Positions 32,098-42,544 of a stretch of 64,000 nucleotides of DNA are shown piece by piece (positions within the stretch are counted from its first letter, which is position 1; each line of letters starts with the position of its first letter). The translations under genes and the position numbers were made by a program. Source of the DNA: Nageia nagi. Lineage: Eukaryota > Pinophyta. Location: assembly GCA_050084985.1 (NCBI GenBank), contig JBITNC010000001.1:171492001-171556000 (forward strand), written 5' to 3'. Below the pieces are notes generated by a model. The model was given only the letters and a program-made list of their open reading frames with translations. It did not search any database and was not told the origin of the DNA.

Positions 32098-34482
32098 CTA
32101 GGGAGTTTTTTCTACCCAAATACACTTTACGGAGGCAGGCACAAAAAGAGGCACTTTTGTACTGGTCATCCCCATGCTACTGGTGCTTTGAAAGCAAGAA
32201 TTCATGCCGCTGGCACCGCGTCTTTTTATTCCATTCCTATTCATGTTTGGAGGAAGATGCCTATATGCACGAGTATTATCCGAAAAAGAATGTGGATTAC
32301 GGGAAATACTTACTATATCGATGCACCCTCGAGATTGTGAAGATGGTAGGGGATCATTGAATATCCCTAGTTGTGCATTATCCAGATGTACAGGTCCTAT
32401 CTGTGCAGCTGGTGTTTGATCCATCCTGAGTGCTCCATTATCAATAAAATCATGTATAAGATTACGAAGTGTCCTGCAATCCCAAGTTAGATGACCAGGT
32501 ACCCTATGATAATTGCAAAATTCCTCATAATGAAAATTTTTAGGCACACCATTAGGAAACTCAGGTTCAACAATAGGAGGAAATTCAATCAGCTCCTCAT
32601 CTAATAATATATTCAAAATATTATCAACAGTACCACTCAAAGGAGTATATTGGCGAATATGTTTGAAAGGGGAGTTACCTCTTTTTTTGCGAGTGACATT
32701 ATTTGCTTCAACCTTGAGTCGATTTTCTATAATAGGTTTTGTAGGTGAAGTATGCTCAACATGTTTCATAACACTCAATTTTTTAATGCATGGTTCCTTT
32801 TTAGTGACAGTGTCAATCATATCTCCTAAAGACATATCATGATTAGAAATGAAAAATAGCTTATATATAGGCAAGAGACCATCCACAAAAATATACTTGA
32901 GTTCATGTTCATCTATGGTGAGTTTATTAGCAATTTGTTTCCATATCCTTACAAAATCCTTCATTGATTGGTTAGGGAGTTGTTTAATTTTACACAAGTC
33001 CTTAAGATAAACCTTCTCAGTAATGTTATAACCATAATCATGCAAAAATATGAGAAGCAAATCCTCATACCTATCAATGCTACTTTCGGGAAGCCGAAAG
33101 TACCATTTGAGAGCCTCATCTTTCAAACTGTAAGAAAACAACTTAGCCAACAAATCTTGATCATGCATATATTCAATAGCTTCTTCATGAAATTTAAGAA
33201 CGTGCATCCTAGGATCTTGTATACCATCAAATTTAGTAAATTTGACACTTTTTTTCCCAAGGATTACTTTGGCAAGAATCCTAGCAGTGAGGGGTCTTTT
33301 TAAACATGAAAGAAAATCATCCTCACGACTCTCCTTGTTGCTAAGTCCTACATTGATTTTTGGGGATAGTGGTGGGGGAGGAGGAGGTTGTTGTGCATTG
33401 TTTGTTGTTTGAGGTGGAATATGTTTCAAAACAGCAAACTTATTAGTAGGATTAACCCTATCCTACTCAAGTTCATGCACTACCTCTACTAGGATTGCCA
33501 ATTGTTCATATTGAGGTTGTTTATACCAATCAATGTTTTCTTGGATATTCATAATAATATCAACTTTAATCTCATGTTCCTTGAGAGTCCAAGTTGGTTG
33601 TAGCTTAAAGGCTTCTCTAATAACTTCAGTAAGTTGCTGCGTAATGAGAGATGTAATTTTGTCATCAGATGAAATAACTGGACCCTTACCTTTCTTCTTC
33701 TAATCGAAGTATTGTGGATTAAGGATCAAATCACTGTAAGATTCATCCTCCTCATCTTCAGGTTCTGATTGATCATTTTTGTCAGAGGCATCGTCCGCAT
33801 GCAATGGTTGTTCCAACACAGCATCCACCTCTGATTCGAACTCTGCTCCGTTAGCATCCACACCGCCTGCACCCTGGGTACAGTCAATCACACCGCTCGT
33901 GCCGTGTGTTTCATGTATAGGCTGGAGACGTTTCGATGATTGCACATAACGGAACAAGCTATCTTCAAATTCTGCAATGTCCAACTAGTTACCAAGTAAA
34001 TTTGCATCTGTAAGAAGTTTCACCACAATAGGAGCGTTATTACAAACAAAAAATTGTAGCTTTTCCTTATCAAATAACACCTGTTGAATGGACCGAGCAT
34101 TATAGGGAATCCTATCAAGACTGGGAAGTTCATCATCATCACAAGGTTCTGGATGAGAAACCAAATTATCCAAGTTACTAGGATCAAGAATAGCATATCA
34201 ATTAGGGGTGTCTCCAATAATGGACATTCGTTTACTAGAATCTGAAGATTCAGAATCCCATATGGTCCTAGGAGGAGGGATTTGAATAGACAATTCAAGA
34301 TTAATTCGAAGACTTCTCCTAACCTTCGAAAAATGTGTTTTGGATTTAGATATTGTAGGGTTATCTGTATTAAGATCCATCTTTGGGATATAAGCAGAAC
34401 AAACCCTAGTTTTATCTTGCTCTTTGGCTACTATTTGGAGCACTTCCTCTGTGGAGAGAAAAAGTAGCGAAAATGGATTCAT
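32098..34482 (-). pseudogene. Ty3/Gypsy gag (TAT-like), 794 codons with four stops
   Basis: The frame starts at ATG 34482, 66 bp inside the 5' LTR, and reads to the TAG at 32098 with four premature stops (one TGA, three TAG) and no frameshift. The N-terminal half is acidic. The Retrotrans_gag domain spans roughly KFTKFDGIQDPRMHVLKFHE to LPNQSMKDFVRIWKQIANKL. A zinc knuckle of the C-x2-H-x4-H-x4-C type (FCNYHRVPGHLTWDC) is followed by RTLRNLIHDFIDNG, typical of TAT/Ogre-like gags. Gag would form the particle that packages element RNA. The stops fit CAG to TAG and CGA to TGA changes. No pol follows. Confidence 0.88.
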
Positions 34483-34548
34483 GACTTTACAAAAGGATTT
34501 TGCCCTAGAAGAAGACCTAGGTGTGTAAGAATGTCGAGTTCACCAAAT

Positions 34549-35198
34549 GTAGAACCTAAATAATGCGATGGTTTAATTAATTCGGGGAATTAACACATGC
34601 ACTATTTGGTCTATCAATTAGTTGACATAAAGTGAGAATATGATAACAGATGATTAAACATACAGGTTCGTTTTGTTAACATACATATTCAATCAATCAA
34701 GGAAAGGCACAAGCAATATCATATGCATTAGTACGGCACCGACGTCGTGTTAATGATCAAATAACAAATGTGACAAAAGGTGAAATGATAAACGAACGAA
34801 TGATTTACCAATATAACGAAAGTATGATAATATTTGAGATAAGAGATTTGCTTGTTACAGACAAGAAGGCTTTGCAAGTGTTTGGTTTACAAATGATGTT
34901 TGAGTCATTTGATCCTCTATCCGATCTTCAATTGATAGAAGCCTTAAGTCTTCTATAATCTGCCCCTTTTCTAAACTCCTCTTGATGACAATCCCATCCT
35001 CCTTTCTTTGTATGTCTTTAATGTCTTTATATAGGGATGCTTCTATTATAGGATTTGACCCCTTGTATATAATTAACAAGGGTCAAATATATGGCCTACA
35101 CCTCTTTTATATATTTTAAATACCTTTTTAAATAATAAATTGTTAAGGGATTAAAATGATTTATTAAATATATAAAGGTTCATGTTAAGGCGTCTACA
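34549..35198 (-). repeat. 5' LTR of the gypsy element
   Basis: 650 bp, ends TGTAGA/TCTACA, matching the 3' LTR along its length. The adjoining internal sequence on the minus strand is TTTGGTGAACTCGACA, a possible primer-binding site beginning TGG, though I cannot assign the tRNA. A PBS two or three bases inside the LTR is the usual spacing. Confidence 0.9.
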
Positions 35199-36417
35199 AT
35201 TTCATTAGCCTCATGTAAGACCTAGGGGCAGTGTCATTTAGAAGGACCAAGATGTGACCACCCCAGAAGGTGGGGGTGGGGGGTTGTCATTAATGATGAC
35301 TTTGTAGTTGTAGATGATAGCCAATTTGTTATCTTTCCTGGTGGTTGCAACTATAGTACAAGATTTCAAGAGCTACTCTACTTGAAATCAACATCTAAAA
35401 AAATGTTGTGGAGAGAATAATTTCTTTTTCAATGTCAAGCCTTGCAAACGTTCCTCTATTGTGTAGAAATGGATTAACTAAAGTGTCACTAAGAGTATTC
35501 CAATGCTTATATGAAGAAAGGTTTTTTAAATCCAAGGAGTTGTGTAGAAAGACATGATCAACCTACAAAGGGGTCATAGTTTTAGGGAGGCCACAAACTC
35601 GAAGTTTGAGTTCCTTGGTATGGTGCATGCTCTCCTCTTCAAAATTTCAAATTTCACTTGCACAACCATTTCCACCATATAAGCAACTAATAAACATAAC
35701 CTCAATGCCAAAGCTATTGACAAACACAACTAGATGTTAAATCAATCAACTGCACAACCTTAAGGGATGCAAAACAATCCATATAAGCAACTAATAAACA
35801 CAATAGAATACAAGATATATTTACTTGTCATAATTTTGAACAAAGACACTTTGAGAAAGAGATAAAAAAAAAAAAAAAAAAACTTAAAAACTTTTCAATA
35901 TTCAAAATAAAATACTATAAACACAACAATCAAGCCTAGTTTCTAATCTTCTTGGTCTTCCTCTTGCTCCTTTTCTTCCCCAATTAGCCTTCTAATTCTT
36001 ACTTTCTATTAGCTTTCCTTCCCCTTTTCCTTTTTTCATACACATTTAGATTTCAAATAGTATGTGCAAATTCGAGACCAACAAAGAAGATTAAATAGTG
36101 AACAAAAAACTGGCTAAGAAAGTTTGTGTCAAGTTGAAACATGTAAAGCTGAATAAAGGTTGAAAAAGTTTAGATATGTGCCATTGGCCACATCAAAATA
36201 CACATTAATGTTGATAACAAGATATATTAGCTTCCTTAAACCTCAATTATATATAGTACAATGACCACATAATACATGCTATATCTCATTAAATTTAACA
36301 CAATGCTGAAATGATCTAAAAATGCAATTTATCTGCAAAGCACATCTATCTTTTCTTTTGAGACTCTTAACTGCATACTTGCTATAGACAGGCTAAGTCA
36401 CAGCTGAATATTGTCAC
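35199..36417. other. Intronic sequence without a recognised gene
   Basis: Contains a poly(A) run of about 20 at 35863-35882 and AT-rich DNA up to the donor of the exon at 36519-36418. A degraded frame may lie on the minus strand at 35640-35220, but I recognise no domain. Confidence 0.5.
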
Positions 36418-36519
36418 CTGATGAGTCAGATAGTGTTCAGGATGGTTAACACGGAAAAAATGTTCAACATGCTCACTCACAGACTCATCGGGATCAGCAG
36501 GCACATTCCTGACTAACAC
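36418..36519 (-). CDS. CSC1-like: CSC1/OSCA-like channel, 102-nt exon (start of cytosolic domain)
   Basis: Thirty-four codons, phase 0 at both ends: LVRNVPADPDESVSE then HVEHFFRVNHPEHYLTHQ. The family sequence here is VLVRNVPPDPDESVSELVEHFFLVNHPDHYLTHQ-like, so the match is nearly complete. It encodes the first beta-alpha unit of the PHM7_cyt-type (RRM-like) cytosolic domain. The acceptor TTTGTTGCAG is strong; the donor GTGACA after 36418 is weak and precedes the 31.5-kb intron. Confidence 0.97.
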
Positions 36520-37252
36520 CTGCAACAAATATATCAGTCAATTTGCATCGTTGTCTTATTTTCCAACTAATTGAGAGAATTGGAATATAATGCAGGTCTT
36601 TGATTGCACCACATCAAATACTTTAAATGGACAATCTCAAACAATTATCTTACCAAAATGAAAAATAGTGATACCAAACTTCAAACAAAGACCAGCATGA
36701 AACTTAAGTTGCTGACTGAACATTCCCAGTGGGTTATATCATTGTTCATAACTTCATATACAAAAAAAATAAACAAATGTTGTGTTCTTGAAAGAATTAT
36801 CCTATGAAACATGTTCAATGGTATTAATAATTACACCAACAAAAAATGTGCAACTTGAGGTTTCATACTGATACACGCATGTCTTCGAACAGCACCTGGA
36901 AATCGAAGATAGAAATTGTAACATGGAAAAATTGCTATGACTGGAAAAATTGCTATGACATTCTGGGTAATTTCCGCAGGAGAATAATCTTAAAATATTA
37001 TGTTCTTGTAATGTTTTAAGTGTCAAAATCAGTTTTGTTAATTTAGTTTGACATGAATCTGTTTAGAGGAAATACATTGCAGAATAACCAGCTACTACCA
37101 TACCCAAATGAAAAATCAGAACATGAGATCTTAGTCCTCAAACAAAAACAGAATCCCAAAATATCTTTAAAGGATTCATATTGTCCAATATAAATGCTAT
37201 TGAGTTTATAGAGTAATAATTCTACCAATAATGGTACAGTAGTATGTAGGGT
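36520..37252 (-). other. Start of intron DNA, no gene
   Basis: AT-rich, single-copy-looking sequence. It contains a short tandem duplication (GGAAAAATTGCTATGAC twice, 36926-36960) and no coding signal. Part of the 5.3-kb intron 36520-41837. Confidence 0.5.
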
Positions 37253-38596
37253 TGTAATATCCCCAAAATATTCTCATGCAGATATTAGCCAAATAAAAAT
37301 TCAAACTATCAAAATTCAACCTCAAGCATGCCACGTCTGATCTAGGGTATCAAATATACATTAATGTGAGCCAGGAATGCCAAAGACTCACTCTACAATC
37401 ACCAGTGGCACTAAAATACCAACCATCATACACAGGAGCTCATATACTATGCAAAATACATCCAGAAATGCCAACGATGCACTACTCAAGCATATACACA
37501 CAAAAATAGCTCAACATTGCAAATATGGAAGCATGAACATCACACAATGAGACAAATATTGAGATCCAATAATACCACAGCTTCAAGTAGGAAGAGAATG
37601 ATGAATACAATACCAAACTGGCCCAAAGGGCTCAACGTTGGCCTCCAAGGAGCCACCTAGGGCATACACAATGCTGAGATAGATCCTGTAATTGATGTAG
37701 AAAGATCACCTCCTACCAGATCTGTGGATGCCTCACTGAAGAGCTCCCTCATAGGCTAGCTCCCAACGAAAAGAACGGATGTGATCCCGAAATGCCATCG
37801 GATGGGTTTAAAGATGTCAACCGCTTGTGGATGCCTCAGGGTAGGGCAGCCTCACTCGCATGAACAACCACCTCAACCGTAAGACAAAAGGTGTTCTATG
37901 ACTCTTGAACTCTCCTTATGTGTTGCGCTCAAATGTGCTCGACACCGCCAAGTCTATGGAACTACGAAGAGAAGGGTTTCTTGTATAAATTCAAGTCTAT
38001 CTCTAGATTGAGGCTCCTTAGCCTTATATAGCTCATCACTGGATCCGGATTTCACCTAGGAATCATCCCAAACTCCTCCAATCTCAACGTTGGCCTCTTG
38101 GAGGTCCAAGATCTCCAATGCGAGTGCCTAGGGGTTAAGCATGCCCAACGTGGATACCTAGGGTCATTAATGCCAACGTGGGGATCCAAGGTGCCACACA
38201 CGCCAACGTGGATGTCCAAGGTGCCACACATGCCAACATGGGAGTCCAAAATGCCACGTGGGTCTAGGAGTCAAGTGTGGGTGCGAGGGGGTCATCATGG
38301 GCCAACGTGGGGGTCTATGAGTATACCCAAGGCTGACATGTGTACAAGTGCTCCCAAATCCAACGTTGGGGCAAATAAGTATTTATCCATGTACAAGTGT
38401 CCCCTAGGTGCTATACAAGCCTTGGAATTCCCAAGTGCATTTAATGATAAATAAATAACACATCCTAGCTTGGGAGGAAAATGTCCCTCATGGGGCTCAC
38501 AAAGTGGGTCCAACAGACCTTTATAAGTCTATCCCAAGTAACTAACAACAAATGCATGAGTAAATAAATATTTACAAAAAGGGATCCTTCAACTGT
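37253..38596 (-). mobile_element. Solo N-type LTR in the 5.3-kb intron
   Basis: Minus-strand copy of the LTR at 5613-7009, ending at TGTAATATCC (37253). It has the same TATA (38023-38030), the AGGCTCCTTAGCC and CTAGATTGAGG start region, and GAGCCCCATGAGGGACATTTTCCTCCC. It is cut near 38596, about 45 bp short of the expected TGTAACATTCCC end. U3 has a 30-bp-spaced GCCAACGTGG series (38173, 38203, 38233). No internal sequence or second LTR adjoins it. Confidence 0.8.
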
Positions 38597-38599
38597 TGT

Positions 38600-39205
38600 T
38601 TGCACCTTCCTAAAATGTTAGAAATGTATCTTTTAAAAGGGGTACGACCAAGGCTAGAGGGCTAGGGACTTAGCCAAAAACTTCCAATTTTCCAATATAC
38701 CTTGATATTTATAGACCAAACTAGCACCATGTGCCTACTATGTGGACGGCCACCTAGGGAGGATGGTGAGGGTCTTGTGTGTGTGGTCACACCATCTTCA
38801 ACAATTACAAACATATCTTTACCCAACCATGCGACCATTGTTTTGGGTGTCCATACTTAATGAATCTTGCTCAATTTTGGAAATATGATCATTTTCAATG
38901 GATATCTTGTGTCTTCTCAATTTTGGGCCAACGAATGTTTTGGTCTTCTGTAGTCCCGATTGAGTATCTAGAAAGCTTTCTTTCATCTGTTGTAAGCAAG
39001 TCTTCCATCCCAAAATGATCTTCATGATTCTTTGGACTTCTTCGGGGTGGACTTCAAAGTTGCACTTCGGGCTATCCGATCACTATTTATGCAACTGCGT
39101 TCATAGAAGCAAACTTCTCACTTCTCAAATCTCGCTCAATCTTCATTCCCAACTCTTGATAGAGGGTCCCCAAATTTCGCAAAATTATGAGGTGTTACCT
39201 AATCA
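38600..39205 (-). mobile_element. L1-type LTR fragment (copy g)
   Basis: The right end (GGTCCCCAAATTTCGC...GAGGTGTTACC at 39167-39200) is a reverse-complement match to the region just after the L1 start (CACCCCAAATTTT...GGGGACC), but the palindrome itself is missing. CCATGCGACC and TTAGCCAAAA motifs occur at 38643-38840. It is truncated on both sides. Confidence 0.5.
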
Positions 39206-39209
39206 ACAC

Positions 39210-40190
39210 TAGGGAGAATGAAACTAATTCTCGAGAAGAGAGCAAATGCGTGCAGATTGCAAACTCTTTTTCAATTGAATGAAGTTGCGGATTTGAAGAC
39301 CCAAGTGGAGCTTGTCATTTGGTGGAGTTGTGGATTGAATTTGTGAATTGTGTATCTTTCTTGTGGTTATCTAATGTTTATGCCTATTTTCTTTAAAAAC
39401 TTATAATTTTAAGAAGTCTCTTGAACATATTTTAGAAGCATTTGGATTGTTATTGGATTGCTACTCTTTCATAACTTTCATGTTAAATGATTGTATTTTG
39501 AATGTTACTTTCTATGGTATTTGACTATAATTTATCATTCAAATTGTTTGGCATTTGCATCTTTTCATTTTATCCATCTTTGACTGATCCCTAAAGGATC
39601 AAACTGCTACTTGCTCCTATTTTCATATATTTTGGACTTTATCATTTGTTATGAATTGGATGAATGAATGAGATTTCTTAATCAATTCGGAAAGAAAGTA
39701 ATTTAGGCAATGCATCATTGGTGACATGTTATCTACTTTGAGCATAACTTGAACTTCTTACATCATTCTCATATTTCATTTTCCTTTCTTCTTGCTTTCT
39801 TTTGTTTTTCTTTGAAACTGATACAACCTTTGAACATTGTAAAACACTTTAGAGGCCTTAAGACATGGGTTAACAGCTGCCATCTCTCCATTTGAGTTAT
39901 TACAAGAATTTATCAAGAAGCTAGCATATTCAAAGATATAAACCTTGGGGTTTCAGTCCTTTCAAGTGGGGATAGGTAACGCTATCTTATCTAAATCTTG
40001 TGATGCTTTCCCGGTTTTCCATCTTCCGATGGCTATTGTAAGAGAAAAGGAAAACATCCCAACAGTCCCCACTAAAGCTAAAAACAACTAATAAACAAAA
40101 GATACAAATGATTTTGGAGTTAATGATTCTGAAGATGATTTTGCTTCGGATGACGCTAGAACAAATGCATAAACATTTCAATATGAATCG
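39210..40190 (+). mobile_element. L2-type LTR right half plus start of an element ORF
   Basis: It ends GGAAAACATCCCAACA at 40064, the L2 end, with GGTAACGCTATCTT...CTTGTGATGCTTTCCCGG upstream as in the block ending 17590. The following CCCACTAAAGCTAAA matches the start of ORF B (CCTAAAGCCAAA). An ATG at 40031 gives MAIVREKENIPTVPTKAK before stops. The rest of the element is missing. Confidence 0.6.
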
Positions 40191-40444
40191 GTTCAACCAT
40201 AGAGGTTGTCGAGGCTTGAGACCAAAACATCCACATTTTGGGCCTGTGGTGCCAAAACATTGAGCATTTTGACGTTGGCTCCTGTTTCGACCTGCATTTG
40301 AAGCCTTTTACCTCTTCAATGTTTTTGATAATCATATTGTGCTGATTGAACATGATCGATGATAATTGCTCACTTGTTTGATATTTCCTACTTTTATGAT
40401 TGTATATTTTCAAATGAGCACTTATAGTGCCTTGTGTCAATTTG

Positions 40445-40640
40445 GCAAATTTGATTTTGATTTCACCTAAGTGGACCCATTTGGACCATTGTGCATATAA
40501 GATAATGCTAACTTAAAGAATTTCCCTCAAGTAAGCCTAGAATTACCCAAAGTGGGTCCAAATTGACATTTACATAAATAAAGTAAATCACTTAGATAAC
40601 ATCATTTTTAGATAGTTGAAATGCAATTTTAAGTGTTTAT
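40445..40640 (+). repeat. Dispersed ~190-bp repeat, copy 1
   Basis: Contains ACCTAAGTGGACCCATTTGGACC, GCATATAAGATAATGCTAA, AATTTCCCTCAAGTAA, AATTACCCAAAGTGGGTCCAAA and AAGTAAATCACTTAGATAA. It matches 57165-57350 in inverted orientation (GGACCCACCTTGGGTAAAT, AAATTTCCCC, TTAGCATTATCTT). Both copies are inside introns of the channel gene. Confidence 0.65.
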
Positions 40641-41837
40641 AAGATATATTACATCATCATGAGTAAATCACCTATCCAATGTGAATAGCCATGCATACAA
40701 TGAGAACAGCTCCTAAGCAATGTTTTCACATCCTTGCCATATTCACTTTAACATCGTGTATGAGGAGATGAATAATTATCTATCATACAACTACAACAAT
40801 TGCTCAAATCATGTTGTACTCCTCGTAACTCATTATATAATCAGATCTGTTACTCATGACGCTTTATTATGATATGCACAACCGTAGGAAAAATACAGCA
40901 TAAATGTGCAAAGGAAAAAATTAATGCACAAATAATGCGGATGCATGTAGATGACATGCATTAACAATGCAAATAACTACCTGCAACTAGTTTGTTGTTC
41001 TAGATTACTGATACATAGAAAAATCACCAATTTTAGGAATTTTCCTATTCTTTCCAAACTGATCTCACCATCTGAAATGAATATTTTTCATAAATTCTAC
41101 AACTGCATATTGATTGGTTTTTCAAGCACCCAAAACCATACCATAAGCTAAAGCAAGATGTGAGAAACGTGAATTTATTTAGCAAAACGTTTGCATGAAT
41201 ATTGATCAGATATAGGATCCAATGATACAGAATTTACTTCCATTTGTGCACTGTAGAGGAGATACACTTCCTTAAACTGTTTATGACACTCATAACTCAC
41301 AATGTGAAAATGACCAATGAAAAGCGGGCATTATTACAACATGCTAAACAATCTTTCAATCGGTTAAATGGTCTCTCCTTGAACATCAAATTACCATACT
41401 TATCCTCATTTGAATGCAAGCCTCTACTTGGGGTACTTTTTCACTGACTACATTCATTAATATATCTGTATTTGACATATTAATAGATCAATAACCGTAT
41501 ATTGAACCTAGCAAATATTTCAACATTTTTTGTCTTCGTAGCCTTAAGAAAATTCCATGTGATGTTAAATAATCAATAACCATTAAAATAGGACAATCTT
41601 ATTCAGCATTTCAACAAGATATATGGTCCATATATTCTCCCACAATTAAGAATAATTTATCACCAAACTTGTTATTCTTCAATGTCATAAGACAACTTAA
41701 AATGCAGTCACAATTGTTACCATTGATGTACATATAAAAGGGAAATGGATAAACAACTAAAACACACTGAAATTGTTTGGCTTCTGAAATAAAACTATTC
41801 TATACAATTAGACGCTTTATAAATTTAAGGCACTTAC
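40641..41837 (-). other. Intronic sequence, no gene seen
   Basis: AT-rich, no repeat family or coding signal recognised. It ends at the strong donor GTAAGT (41837-41832) of the exon at 41973-41838. Confidence 0.6.
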
Positions 41838-41973
41838 TGTGAATTGATCAGGCCGGCGGTGTTGTGCTTCTAAAAACCGAAGTCTCAAGGATTTTATGAT
41901 CTCGTACTCCATAAAGAGTACATAACACGTCCAGATTGCAAATACATATGTCATAGTTACATGAGCCCAAAAC
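41838..41973 (-). CDS. CSC1-like: CSC1/OSCA-like channel, 136-nt exon (TM helix and start of cytosolic domain)
   Basis: It begins with one base completing an Arg codon, then 45 codons: FWAHVTMTYVFAIWTCYVLF (a transmembrane helix), MEYEIIKSLRLRFLEAQ and RRPDQFT. The family reads RFWAH..MAY.FT.WTCY.L..EY..I...RL.F...E.RRPDQFT, followed by VLVRNVP, which is the start of the next exon. The acceptor is TGGAATAG before 41973 and the donor after 41838 is a consensus GTAAGT. No stop or frameshift. Confidence 0.97.
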
Positions 41974-42544
41974 CTATTCCACAACGTAAACTAAATTTAA
42001 TTAGAAATAAAACACTGCTTTCGTACAACAACAAAAGAGATGAAAGAGATCAACAACAAAATGTTACTCAACTCCCTTGAGATTATATTCATTGCTGGAA
42101 GGATAAAGAAGAATTAGCATCAGCAAAATTGATAATAACATAAAACAAAAAATATGAATGACATGCAGGTACAAAGATGGTATTTTTCTGTTATGTATAC
42201 AACTGCTTTTGTATTTTGAGAGAGTGAAATTCTACAAAAATTTCACATGTATCAATTGAGTAAAAGTGTTCTTAAAGATTGTTGTTTGGGATCAACATTG
42301 CTAATAGTTCAAGCTGATGGCCTAAAATATCAACATGGAGAACTCTTGGTCTAAATAGATTTTATAAATGAACTTCAACTTTGGTAAGCCTTGGAAACAA
42401 GTATAAAATGCAGTACTTTTATTCAATAATCATGGAGAGGCTTGATTCTCCTGTCCATATCATTGGACTTAATATTCTCTTTTCTATTCCAGGAATAAAA
42501 GAGATCAGCATCCCACTAATGCTTGTCAAGTACTAAAGAGCTGG
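41974..42544 (-). other. Intronic sequence, no gene seen
   Basis: 3' end of the 14.0-kb intron (41974-55934), AT-rich, with no recognised feature before the L2 block. Confidence 0.5.

Larger units (their letters stand above)
26376..35198 (-). mobile_element. Gag-only Ty3/Gypsy LTR retrotransposon carrying an antisense PMD gene
   Basis: An 8.8-kb element reads on the minus strand: 5' LTR 35198-34549, gag 34482-32098, an internal region, then the 3' LTR 27057-26376. Both LTRs have the ends TGTAGA...TCTACA. A polypurine tract (AAAGAGGGGCAAA) abuts the 3' LTR. No protease, reverse transcriptase, RNase H or integrase is visible between gag and the 3' LTR; instead the plus strand there carries a plant mobile domain gene. 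It would need enzymes from another element to move. Flanks (TTTTT before, ATTTC after) do not give a clean 5-bp target duplication. It sits inside the 31.5-kb intron, parallel to the channel gene. Confidence 0.85.
4893..36417 (-). other. CSC1-like: 31.5-kb intron of the channel gene, filled with retroelements
   Basis: The donor GTGACA (36417-36412) and acceptor ACTGTAG (ending 4893) bracket 31,525 bp. The intron holds N-type LTRs, L1 and L2 LTR-like blocks, element ORFs A and B, a gypsy retropepsin/decapeptide-repeat relic and a complete two-LTR gypsy element with an antisense PMD gene. All element reading frames are broken. The joined protein across this intron (YLTHQ followed by VVYNANKL) matches the family without gap or insertion. 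Confidence 0.9.

Noticed and set aside
26367-35203. Five-base target duplication of the gypsy element
   Set aside because: The flanks TTTTT and ATTTC do not match cleanly; a shifted ATTT match is possible but not convincing.
35220-35640. Degraded endonuclease-like frame on the minus strand
   Set aside because: There are several stops and no motif I could name; recorded only as unassigned sequence.
35863-35882. Poly(A) run as the tail of a LINE or SINE
   Set aside because: I could not recognise any LINE protein or SINE box motif before it and saw no target duplication.
37248-38600. Target duplication of the solo N-type LTR
   Set aside because: The right end is truncated, so no valid flank comparison can be made.
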